Shown: positions 1-6,653 of the stretch, in pieces | Layout of the letters: every line of letters begins with the position of its first letter | Numbering within the stretch: the first letter of the stretch is position 1 | DNA from: a virus | DNA: 42,104 bases | Virus record (IMG/VR): IMGVR_UViG_3300048833_000123 | Span: 1-42,104 of that record | Direction: 5' to 3' (one strand) | Position numbers and translations under genes: made by a program | Notes under the pieces: generated by a model | What the model saw: only the letters and a program-made list of their open reading frames with translations | Told to the model about the DNA's origin: nothing | The model's database searches: none

Positions 1-1
1 G

Positions 2-196
2 CTTGCGTCGGCCGATGTCGCCGACGCGCGCCGCCTGAATCGCGCCGCCATCGCGCACGCGCGCCGCGCCAACAATTCCGCCGGGGAATACTCGCGCCAT
101 CGTTGGGATGATGCGACGCTCGCGGCGCGGGAATTGCGCGATGCTCGCATGGAACGCGCGCGGCGCACGCTTGGCCGCATGAAGGGGGCGCGCTAA
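2..196 (+). CDS. 3' end of an unknown small protein (partial)
   Basis: The open frame enters from the left edge and ends at TAA 194-196, giving 64 residues of C-terminus. It is rich in Arg and Ala and looks like a charged helix, with residues such as NNSAGEYSRHRWDDATLAARE. The stop overlaps the next ATG (TAATG), as elsewhere in this operon, which supports it being a real gene. No family is recognised. The start lies outside the window. Confidence 0.6.
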   Translation, partial: LASADVADARRLNRAAIAHARRANNSAGEYSRHRWDDATLAARELRDARMERARRTLGRMKGAR

Positions 197-420
197 TGCT
201 CACTGAATTCATCACGACGAAGCGCGCCGCGATTGCGGCCGTCCGCGCGGAAGCGGACTATTTGATAGATCAAGCTGCGCGCCGTGCGCGTGGCGCTGAT
301 CGCGGCGCCTGGCGCGACGACGTGCGCGCCGTTGATCGTCAGCCGCATAACACAATCGCAAAGCAGGTCGCGCAATCCGTGGCCGTTGCTTTCGAGCTGT
401 CCGCCCGTTTCTCTAACTGA
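196..420 (+). CDS. Unknown small protein, 74 aa
   Basis: The ATG shares its A with the upstream TAA, indicating translational coupling. The product is a small, mostly helical, basic protein (MLTEFITTKRAAIAAVRAE at the start) with no membrane segment and no Cys pairs. No family is recognised. It sits in the packed rightward operon of 1-4933 that also carries other small unknown proteins, typical of early or accessory phage genes. The gene call rests on spacing and frame continuity rather than homology. Confidence 0.6.
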   Translation: MLTEFITTKRAAIAAVRAEADYLIDQAARRARGADRGAWRDDVRAVDRQPHNTIAKQVAQSVAVAFELSARFSN

Positions 421-435
421 AAAGGAATTTTCAAT

Positions 436-855
436 ATGTGCACTGTAGACATTACCGCCGCGCCTGCCCTGGAGCATGACGCGATGATGCTTGCGCGTTT
501 CGGGTGCAAGGTTTCGCCGAATGGATACCTGGAGCGCGCGATTCTGTGGAACCTTTGCGCGCACCTGGCGGCGCGCGGTTTCCTGCCGTTCCGAATCAAT
601 GACGGCGACGAAATGCCGCGCGTTTCGAGCGCGAAGGAAGTTCTAGAACTCGCGTTTAACCTGGACGAAGTTAGCGTTAGGTTTCGCAAAGGCAAGCGCG
701 GCGCGGAGCACGGCGTTCTAGTGATGATTGGCGAAGGCGATACGCTCATATCGGATTGGAACTATAACGACGGCGACGGCTTCAATGCCGCTATGGAAAG
801 CTTTGACCCGTTCGCCATCGCGCCCGCTTTGCTGGTGCGCGGCGCTACCGCCTGA
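436..855 (+). CDS. Unknown protein, 139 aa
   Basis: The ATG at 436 follows an AAAGGAA Shine-Dalgarno sequence with a usable spacer, 15 bases after the previous stop. The soluble product begins MCTVDITAAPALEHDAMM and has an acidic C-terminal half (SDWNYNDGDGF). No domain is recognised. After this gene comes a 77-base gap holding a perfect hairpin (865-894) before the operon continues. Confidence 0.7.
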   Translation: MCTVDITAAPALEHDAMMLARFGCKVSPNGYLERAILWNLCAHLAARGFLPFRINDGDEMPRVSSAKEVLELAFNLDEVSVRFRKGKRGAEHGVLVMIGEGDTLISDWNYNDGDGFNAAMESFDPFAIAPALLVRGATA

Positions 856-864
856 ATAACAGGT

Positions 865-894
865 AATGCGCGCCCCGCACCTGGTGCGCGCATT
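865..894 (+). other. Perfect 9-bp hairpin between two early genes
   Basis: AATGCGCGC (865-873) pairs with GCGCGCATT (886-894) around a 12-base loop that contains one CCTGG motif. No T-run follows, so it is unlikely to be an intrinsic terminator; an RNA-processing or mRNA-stability element is possible. It lies in the only real gap inside the left operon. Confidence 0.45.
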
Positions 895-932
895 GCCGGC
901 AATTCCGCCGGGTTAGTTGAAAGGGTTTCGCC

Positions 933-1082
933 ATGCGCCGTTATCTCTTTGTCTCGAATGCTTGCCTTCCCGTCGTCGTCTTCGCCGAAGACAAGCGCGC
1001 CGCGCGTGCATACGTGCGCGAGCTTTTGGGCTTCGCACATGATGCGCCGTTGCCGCGTCATGTCGTCGTGTCGGTGGCCTGA
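933..1082 (+). CDS. Unknown small protein, 49 aa
   Basis: This short frame begins MRRYLFVSNACLPVVVFAED and ends at TGA 1080-1082. A GAAAGGG Shine-Dalgarno sequence lies 6-8 bases before the ATG. The N-terminal beta-strand-like pattern followed by a basic helix (KRAARAYVRELLGF) looks like a small soluble domain. No family is recognised. It fills what would otherwise be a gap before the next gene, whose best start overlaps its 3' end. Confidence 0.6.
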   Translation: MRRYLFVSNACLPVVVFAEDKRAARAYVRELLGFAHDAPLPRHVVVSVA

Positions 1083-1368
1083 CGTGCGCGCCTTCCTGGC
1101 TTCTTTCCTGGCCCTGGCGCCCGTGCACGCGTCGCGCCTGGTGATCGCACGCCGCGACATTCCGCGCGCCCTGGTGAACGGCCGCGCGCAGTCCTGGCGC
1201 GAGCGCTTGAACCGCGCGGCGTTCGCGGCGCCGTCTCGCGTTGTCTTCCTGGCGCCCGACCTGGAGCACGTGCGCGCATTGCGCGAGCGCGCTATCCGTT
1301 GCGAAGTTTACGCGGAACGCGCAGGCACCACGGGCCGCGCGTCTTTCAACCTGGAGAACGCCGCATGA
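1060..1368 (+). CDS. Unknown basic protein, about 102 aa
   Basis: The frame ends at TGA 1366-1368, overlapping the next ATG (ATGA). The start is uncertain. ATG 1060 overlaps the upstream gene by 23 bases; GTG 1084 lies just after the upstream stop and would give a 94-residue product. Neither has a strong Shine-Dalgarno sequence. The sequence is Arg- and Ala-rich with a hydrophobic stretch near the N-terminus (FLASFLALAPV) followed by a basic helical region. No family is recognised. Confidence 0.5.
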   Translation: MSSCRWPDVRAFLASFLALAPVHASRLVIARRDIPRALVNGRAQSWRERLNRAAFAAPSRVVFLAPDLEHVRALRERAIRCEVYAERAGTTGRASFNLENAA

Positions 1369-1574
1369 ATTACTTTTCCCGCAAAGCCGCGCACGCTCGC
1401 GCCGCTGATAACCTGGCGGCGTCCATCGTCCGCCGGACGGATGTCGCGAACGCGTACGCCGCGCGCGACATCGCAACGCGTCGCGCGGAACGTCGCGCGG
1501 CTGTTTTGTGTTGCGTCCTGTTCTGCCTGATCGCTGTCGCGCTTTTCCTTTCCGCCACTAATGAGGCCCGCTAA
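1365..1574 (+). CDS. Small single-pass membrane protein, 69 aa
   Basis: The start overlaps the upstream stop (ATGA). A basic, Ala/Arg-rich N-terminal region of about 45 residues precedes one hydrophobic segment at about 46-64 (VLCCVLFCLIAVALFLSA), then a short tail. By the positive-inside rule the basic part should face the cytoplasm. The sequence does not show a function; small inner-membrane proteins in phage early operons are often host-modifying. Downstream coupling is close, with the next ATG 1 base after the TAA. Confidence 0.6.
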   Translation: MNYFSRKAAHARAADNLAASIVRRTDVANAYAARDIATRRAERRAAVLCCVLFCLIAVALFLSATNEAR

Positions 1575-1575
1575 A

Positions 1576-3285
1576 ATGAAAATTGTTCACTCCCCGGATA
1601 TGGTCGCGCACTTGTTCGCCAATCGTTCGCAAGATACGGCGCGCACGTCGTCGCAGAATTTCTATTTCAACGGGCCGAGCCTGTTTTCCTACGGCTCGCA
1701 TTTCATCATCGCGCATTGGCTGGAGACGGGCGCGGGCGCCGTGCTGCTTTGGAATTCCGATAGCTACAGCATCAGCACGTCACGGCATCAAGGCTACGCG
1801 CGCAACGCGTTGACGCGCTACACCTGGGACAACGCGTGGCACATTCCCGGCATCAAAGCGGACGACGTGCGCTCGCCTTATGGCCTGGTCAAGCTTGCCG
1901 CGCGCATGCTCGAAACGGCCGGCGGCAAGTTTGCGGAAGCGGGCAACACGGCGCGCCGCTCCGGAAAGCGTGACGGGCTTTTCAGTGAAGGCATGCGCCG
2001 CGCGGGCATCGCCGACAAGCTGGCGGCGTTCCTGCTCGAAGGCAAAGGCGACGCGGCGGAAGTCTCGAAGGAAACGAAAGCAGCGGCCCGCGCCATCCGC
2101 GCGACCGTTGCGAAACTGCCGGCGGATGCGCTGGGAACGTCGCACGATAACGCCGCCGAGAAAGAGATTTGCAACGCCGCCGCGCGCGTGATCGGCAAAG
2201 AAGAAGCGCGCGAGCGTATCCGCCGCGACGCGGAGCGCGTGCGATGCCTGGTGGATGAAGCGCGCGGGCAGTTTGCCTATTGCGTCGCGTGCGGCATCCT
2301 GGACACGGCCGGAAACTATCGCGGCGGCAATCCGGCATCCGTTGCGACCATGTACCGCCGCGCGAAAGATGCGGCTAACCTGGCGGACCTGGTGAACGGG
2401 CTCGCGAAGCAATTCGCCATCCGCCGTCCTAAGATGCCGGACGCGGCGGCCCTGGTGCGCGAGTATGAAGCCGCGACCATCGCAGCGAGCGCGAAAGAAA
2501 ACGAAGAAGACGCGCGGCGCGAACTGTACCGCGCGGAGCGCGACTATCGGCGCCGCATGCGTCCGGACGGCAAGCGCTCGCGCTACCTGAGGCGCGCGTC
2601 GCGGTGGCTTTCCCGTAGCTTTGACATCCGCGACGAAAGCTCCGGCAGTCTGCCCGCGTGGCTTGTGGAACGCGCGCATAACATCATCGCGCGCGGCAAG
2701 CGCGCCGAGCGTATCGCGTCCGCCGTTGAAGACCTGGCGCACGCCGCCGCGCATGACATCCGGAACGGCGACCGGCACGCGAACGCGGGCGAGATGCGCC
2801 ACGCGGCGCGCGAGTATCGTGAAGCAATCCGCCGCATTGAACGCGGCGCGGCGCACCTGCCGGCCAAGCATCCCGCGTTGCGCGAGCACGCCGCGATGAT
2901 TGCGGGCTTGCCGTCACTGCGCGGAATGCTGGCGCATGCGCTCGCGAGTTTCGCGCAAGAAGACGCCGCGCAAATTGAAGCCTGGCGCGAAGGCAAGCCG
3001 GGCGCGAGCGTTCCGCGCGATGTCGGCCCGCTGTTGCGCCTGGAGCGTTCCGAGATTGTCACGAGCTGGGGCGCACGCGTGCCGGTGGCCGTTGCGCCTG
3101 GCTTGTGGCGCGCAGTGAACGCGGTACGCGCGAGCGGCGCCGCGCAGGAAGTCACGCCGCCGCAACAGGTCGGGAGCTTCCGCCTTGAACGAATCGAAGC
3201 GGACGGCGCGATTGTGGTCGGGTGCCATGTGGTCGCATTCGCCGAGCTGGAGAATATCGCGCGCCGCCTGGAGTACATCGCATGA
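1576..3285 (+). CDS. Large unknown early protein, 569 aa
   Basis: I chose ATG 1576 (MKIVHSPDMVAHLFANRSQD) over ATG 1561 because it starts directly after the upstream stop and behind a GAGG sequence. The first 90 residues (FYFNGPSLFSYGSHFIIAHW, then a VLLWNSDSYSISTSRH region) resemble a domain I remember from many unrelated phages that carries no known function. The remaining 450 residues are largely charged helix with many Arg/Ala/Glu repeats. No nuclease, ATPase or membrane motif is visible. It is the largest gene of the left operon. Confidence 0.75.
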   Translation: MKIVHSPDMVAHLFANRSQDTARTSSQNFYFNGPSLFSYGSHFIIAHWLETGAGAVLLWNSDSYSISTSRHQGYARNALTRYTWDNAWHIPGIKADDVRSPYGLVKLAARMLETAGGKFAEAGNTARRSGKRDGLFSEGMRRAGIADKLAAFLLEGKGDAAEVSKETKAAARAIRATVAKLPADALGTSHDNAAEKEICNAAARVIGKEEARERIRRDAERVRCLVDEARGQFAYCVACGILDTAGNYRGGNPASVATMYRRAKDAANLADLVNGLAKQFAIRRPKMPDAAALVREYEAATIAASAKENEEDARRELYRAERDYRRRMRPDGKRSRYLRRASRWLSRSFDIRDESSGSLPAWLVERAHNIIARGKRAERIASAVEDLAHAAAHDIRNGDRHANAGEMRHAAREYREAIRRIERGAAHLPAKHPALREHAAMIAGLPSLRGMLAHALASFAQEDAAQIEAWREGKPGASVPRDVGPLLRLERSEIVTSWGARVPVAVAPGLWRAVNAVRASGAAQEVTPPQQVGSFRLERIEADGAIVVGCHVVAFAELENIARRLEYIA

Positions 3286-3752
3286 AACTGCATTCAATCA
3301 ACACTGCGCAAGGCGTTTACGTGATGCCGTGCGGCGGCGGTTTTTCCTGCTACGGGTTTGACGTGCTCGACAGGAAGGCGCGCGGCGTTGTGAACTGGCT
3401 GGAGCGGGAAGCCGCGCCCGGTGATGAACTGCAACGCGTGCGCCTTATGCTGGACGCAATCGGCGCGCCTGGCACGGCCGCACATTTCCAAGCGTGCGCG
3501 GATGTCATGGAATACGGCGCCGCGTTCAACACGCGCACGGGCAAGCGTTGCGGCGCGGAACTGCACCCGCTGCTAGTCGGGCTCGAAGGGCGCCGCGTTG
3601 AATGCGAGCGATACGGCGAGCGGGTGCGCTTCAACGTCGGCAAATCGACTGGCTGGATGCCGTGCCATCTCGCGATTCATAACGCGCGCTCGCATGGCGG
3701 CGATGCCATCAGCGTTTCCGAATCGCTGGCGCGCTTGCGCGTTATCCGTTGA
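3282..3752 (+). CDS. Unknown protein, 156 aa
   Basis: The ATG at 3282 overlaps the upstream TGA (ATGA). The soluble product begins MKLHSINTAQGVYVMPCGGG and holds five Cys, but they are not spaced as an obvious zinc site. No family is recognised. It is followed by a 16-base spacer holding a GGAG sequence for the next gene. Confidence 0.65.
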   Translation: MKLHSINTAQGVYVMPCGGGFSCYGFDVLDRKARGVVNWLEREAAPGDELQRVRLMLDAIGAPGTAAHFQACADVMEYGAAFNTRTGKRCGAELHPLLVGLEGRRVECERYGERVRFNVGKSTGWMPCHLAIHNARSHGGDAISVSESLARLRVIR

Positions 3753-3768
3753 ACCTGGAGCCCATGAC

Positions 3769-4434
3769 ATGAAAAAGATTCCCGCCGATTTTCCCGTGCG
3801 CCCGTTGACGCGTGCGCAAGCCGCAAAGAATCCGAACGCGTGCACGTGCGGCGCGTGCGGCCGTTCCTGGGATGATTCAATCGCGACTAGCTACACTCCA
3901 GCGCCCGGCGGCCGTTGCCCGTTCGAGTATTACCACGCGGAACCGCGCAAGCCGCGCACGTCGCGCCCCCTGGTGCTGGTGAACAGAGACGGCCGATTGT
4001 CGCGCTACGGTCTCGCGTGCGGCTATGTCGACACGTATCCCGGCGGCGTGTTGGTTTGCATGCCGTCCCCTTCCGCTGGCGTCGTCCTGGTGAAAGACGG
4101 CAACGGACAAAACCGCGTGCCTGCCGTGCTCTACTCCGGAAAGAGTTTGACGGCCGCGCGTGCTGTCGCGTTCAAGGCGTCGCGCCCGTTCGCTACGCCG
4201 CGCGATTCTTTCTGGCTTTGCCTGGAGCGTGACACGCTCGAACAATCGAGCCCGCACGCATCGCTAAAACTTGCGCGCGATGAATTCGAGCGATACGCGC
4301 GCCCGCTTGAACGCATCGGGCAAATGCTAACGGCAAGCGTGCACCTGGCGCCGACACGTAAAGAGATCGCGGAATATCCGGATTTTGTTTTGAGTGTCGG
4401 GCCGCGTGGCGGAATCAAGGTAGAGCGCGCATGA
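3769..4434 (+). CDS. Unknown protein with Cys-rich N-terminus, 221 aa
   Basis: The ATG at 3769 (MKKIPADFPVRPLTRAQAAK) has GGAG about 8 bases upstream. Near residues 24-50 a CTCGACGRSW stretch followed by a further Cys (GGRCPFEYYH) resembles a small zinc-binding knuckle. The remainder, about 65-200, alternates strand and helix (RPLVLVNRDGRLSRYGLACG). No catalytic motif is recognised. A zinc-binding role is inferred from Cys spacing only. The 3' end overlaps the next gene (ATGA). Confidence 0.65.
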   Translation: MKKIPADFPVRPLTRAQAAKNPNACTCGACGRSWDDSIATSYTPAPGGRCPFEYYHAEPRKPRTSRPLVLVNRDGRLSRYGLACGYVDTYPGGVLVCMPSPSAGVVLVKDGNGQNRVPAVLYSGKSLTAARAVAFKASRPFATPRDSFWLCLERDTLEQSSPHASLKLARDEFERYARPLERIGQMLTASVHLAPTRKEIAEYPDFVLSVGPRGGIKVERA

Positions 4435-4670
4435 GCGGCCGTGATCGCGTGGTGTACGTCAAGCGCGCAGACGGCAGCGATAGCGACGCGGCGCCCTACC
4501 GCGAAGACTGGCGCCCGCAACGCAAGCGCGGAAGCATTAGCGCTTGTCGGTTCGTCGTCTTCTACGCGGGCCGGTGGCGTCGCCTTTATTCCGATTGCGA
4601 AGCGTTTGGCGTTCCGCATTTCATCCACGCTAACGGCCGGCGCCTGCTGGTGACGGGGGTTAGCCCATGA
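4431..4670 (+). CDS. Unknown small basic protein, 79 aa
   Basis: It is translationally coupled at both ends by ATGA overlaps. The product is short and basic (MSGRDRVVYVKRADGSDSDA at the start), with aromatic beta-like stretches (CRFVVFYAGRWRRLYSD). No known motif is seen. The call rests on operon continuity. Confidence 0.6.
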   Translation: MSGRDRVVYVKRADGSDSDAAPYREDWRPQRKRGSISACRFVVFYAGRWRRLYSDCEAFGVPHFIHANGRRLLVTGVSP

Positions 4671-4933
4671 GGCGCACGGATGCGGAGATGCGCGACGCTA
4701 TCGCGCGCAATGCGCTAGCGGATTACCTGGTGCGCGGCGTTGCGTGGGCGTGCTGGCTCGCGCTTGTCGCCTTCCTGGTGATTCCGCTCGCCTGGCTTGC
4801 GTTCCTGGAATGCGGCGCCGTCGTCGGCCTGGTAATCCTGGCGCTACTGCTGGGCACCACATGGCACGTTAAGCCGCACGGGAAGAGTTACGCGGCGCGC
4901 GTGCGCGACATCGGGCGCGACTATCCCGACTAG
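4667..4933 (+). CDS. Small two-pass membrane protein, 88 aa
   Basis: This is the last gene of the left operon, coupled to the previous one by an ATGA overlap. A charged N-terminus of about 22 residues precedes two hydrophobic segments at about 26-47 (ACWLALVAFLVIPLAWLAF) and 50-65 (AVVGLVILALLLG), then a basic tail. It is likely an inner-membrane protein with both ends in the cytoplasm. No family is recognised. An intrinsic terminator follows 27 bases after the stop. Confidence 0.65.
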   Translation: MRRTDAEMRDAIARNALADYLVRGVAWACWLALVAFLVIPLAWLAFLECGAVVGLVILALLLGTTWHVKPHGKSYAARVRDIGRDYPD

Positions 4934-4960
4934 CAAGGCGCGCACGCTCGCAACGCATAC

Positions 4961-4990
4961 AAGCCCGGCCACGTGCCGGGCTTTTCTTTT
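4961..4990 (+). terminator. Intrinsic terminator of the left operon
   Basis: AAGCCCGGC (4961-4969) pairs with GCCGGGCTT (4975-4983) around a 5-base loop, and a T-rich run (TTTTCTTTT, shared with the stem end) follows. It lies 27 bases after the last gene of the left operon and just before the repeat array. Confidence 0.85.
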
Positions 4991-4998
4991 GCGCGGCT

Positions 4999-5637
4999 TC
5001 CTGGCGCGTCCTGGTGCGCCCTGGTGCCGTTCGCGTCCTGGTGATGCGTTGCACCTGGTGCCGGATTAATTCGAGCTGTCCCCCCATGCCCTAATCCGCT
5101 AGGCCTACATTCCGGCACGCGTGCGCCTGGTGATGCGTGCGCCCTGGTGCGCGCCCTGGTGACGCCTGGCGCGCTTGCCTGGAGATCGGCCGCACCTGGT
5201 GACGTGGTGCGCCTGGTGCGCGTCCTGGTGCACCTGGTGCGCCTGTCCTGGTGCTGGCCTGGTGATGCGTGCACCTGGCGCAATTCGCGCACCTGGTCGC
5301 GCCTGGTGCGCTTCCTGGTCTTGCCCTGGTGATCGCTGGCGCCTGGCGTCCTGGTCGCCTGGTGCGCGTCCTGGTGCACCTGGTGCGCGCCCTGGTGCCG
5401 TCCTGGTAATGCGTGCACCTGGTCGCCTGGTGTTACCTGGTGCGCTACCTGGTAGCGCTTAGGCCTGGCGTCCTGGTTAATCGCGCGCTTCCTGGTGCCG
5501 GCCTGGCGTCGCGCGTTTCTTCCCTGGAGTGTTGCCGGAAATAGGACGATAGACGGGGGCGCGGCTTGGCCTGGTGATGGCGTCCCGTGGTGGCCTGGTG
5601 CAATGCCTGGCATTTATTCCCCTATCCCTGGCCGCGT
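4999..5637 (+). repeat. Dense one-orientation CCTGG(TG) motif array
   Basis: By hand count this 640-base stretch has about 40 copies of CCTGG on the plus strand, about 24 of them CCTGGTG and 8 CCTGGTGCGC, and none in the opposite orientation (CCAGG). Spacers are irregular, mostly 3-8 bases. Longer units recur: a 32-base stretch at 5211-5242 is identical to 5357-5388, and variants of CCTGGTGATGCGTGCACCTGG-type units occur near 5037, 5117, 5258 and 5402. No credible gene is present on either strand. Function is unknown; it could be a polar recognition signal, a protein-binding array or a structured transcript. Confidence 0.85.
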
Positions 5638-5911
5638 ATATGCGCGCGTGCGGGGTTTAATTAATTAATTGCTTATCGTGCCTGCCCTATGCGGCGTTGT
5701 GGCCGTGCGCGCGTTCCTGCGCGGCGCTAGGGCACGTCAAAGCTACCTCGCGTCGAGTAAAAAGGTACTCCGGCCGGGGCGCGCGAGGGGCGCGGGGGGC
5801 GCCGAGCCCGGTAGACGCATAATTTTCGAATTTTTTACGGCTCAGTCTCCAATCGGCATTTAATTCCCGCCGAATTGCGTCGTTTCGCGCAACAATCCAA
5901 TTAATTCGGCC
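5638..5911. other. Intergenic stretch without a supported gene
   Basis: This stretch has AT-rich blocks (a TTAATTAATTAATT run at 5657-5670, AATTAATT at 5899-5906) embedded in GC-rich sequence. A 64-codon frame at 5669-5863 has no Shine-Dalgarno sequence and no protein-like features. Together with the flanking repeats it makes a gene-free interval of about 1.5 kb. Confidence 0.5.
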
Positions 5912-6224
5912 TGTGACACTTGTGACACTTGCGAATCGGCCTAGTGTCACAAGGAAGTCGTTGAAAGTGGGGGGATTTCCGGTGCTTGTGACACTTGTGA
6001 CACTTGTGACACTACTTTTCTCTTACGTGCGAAAGAAAAAACGAATGTCCCAATTAACTCCAAGGTATTTACTGAAGAGGCAAAAACACTTTCTCACGTA
6101 CGGTAGAAGTAGTGTCACAAGTGTCACAAGTGTCACAAGGTATTATTTCCTTATGCGAATCAACGACATCCTTGTGACACTTAGGGGGTCCGCAAGTGTC
6201 ACAAAACGGCTTCCAAGTGTCACA
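5912..6224. repeat. Iteron cluster: 12 copies of TGTGACACT
   Basis: Exact 9-bp copies on the plus strand begin at 5912, 5921, 5987, 5996, 6005 and 6173. Reverse-complement copies begin at 5943, 6111, 6120, 6129, 6195 and 6216. Tandem groups abut with no spacer (period 9). The core GTGACAC is itself nearly palindromic. Iterated sites in a gene-poor, AT-richer region next to a primase-helicase module suggest a replication origin or a multi-site operator; that role is inferred. Frames through the repeats read VTLVTL or SVTSVT and are not proteins. Confidence 0.85.
5985..6139. repeat. Perfect 30-bp inverted repeat built from iterons
   Basis: The 30 bases at 5985-6014 (three tandem iterons plus flanks) are the exact reverse complement of 6110-6139, separated by 95 bp of AT-richer DNA. 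The arms could extrude a cruciform, or load a protein in mirror-image arrays on either side of the central segment, as in some initiator-bound origins. The central 95 bp has no other obvious repeat. Confidence 0.8.
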
Positions 6225-6343
6225 AGAGCCCGATTTAATTGATTTCGGCCATTTTCGGCACCAATCAGCGGCAATTAATTAGTTCGAGGGGTTTTCCGCC
6301 GCCTGGCCTTCGAGGGCCAAAACGGCCCCCAGCAATTAATCCG

Positions 6344-6372
6344 TTGACCCGCGACGCGGCCAGGCGCACAAT
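6344..6372 (+). promoter_or_regulatory. Probable sigma70-type promoter for the 6408 gene pair
   Basis: TTGACC (6344-6349) and CACAAT (6367-6372) are separated by 17 bp and lie 36 bases upstream of the ATG at 6408. The match is 5/6 and 4/6 to consensus. AATTAAT blocks also occur just upstream (6273, 6334) and over the -10 region. The downstream unit ends at the terminator at 7335. Confidence 0.55.
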
Positions 6373-6407
6373 TAATGCGGCGATTTCCGCCGCCAGGAGT
6401 AATCGAA

Positions 6408-6653
6408 ATGCCAGCCACAGGAATGAAAGACGGTAGTGTTTGGGTCAGCCTCAATGACGACCCTTCGATTTACCTCGATCTCGACCCGGCTTCGCGCCGC
6501 GTCTATAAATTCACCCCGCGCGAGATGGAGCAGTACGTCGCGGCCGGCCAACAGCGCCGGTACGCGATCATCGGCCGCAAGAAGGCGATGGGCGAGTTTG
6601 TGATGCGCGCCGACTTCACTGCCGCACTGTTCGAGAAAGGAGAACTGCTATGA
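6408..6653 (+). CDS. Unknown small protein, 81 aa
   Basis: The ATG at 6408 has AGGAG 8 bases upstream, so I prefer it to the upstream in-frame start at 6375. The product (MPATGMKDGSVWVSLNDDPS at the start) looks like a small globular domain; a RRYAIIGRKKAMGEFV stretch lies near the middle. No family is recognised. The next gene overlaps by 4 bases (ATGA), so the two form an operon running from the 6344 promoter to the bidirectional terminator at 7335. Confidence 0.7.
   Translation: MPATGMKDGSVWVSLNDDPSIYLDLDPASRRVYKFTPREMEQYVAAGQQRRYAIIGRKKAMGEFVMRADFTAALFEKGELL

Noticed and set aside
4930-5613. Minus-strand open frame of 227 codons over the CCTGG array
   Set aside because: Its translation consists of HQG, HQD, PGA and TRT fragments produced by the repeated motif. 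It overlaps the terminator, and it has no protein-like hydrophobic pattern.
5912-6224. CRISPR array
   Set aside because: Repeats are only 9 bp, tandem without unique spacers, and in both orientations. No cas genes are nearby, and the Cas4-like nuclease is the phage DUF2800 type.
5913-6242. 109-codon frame through the iterons
   Set aside because: The VTLVTL and SVTSVT stretches are direct translations of the 9-bp repeats in two orientations. No Shine-Dalgarno sequence precedes it.
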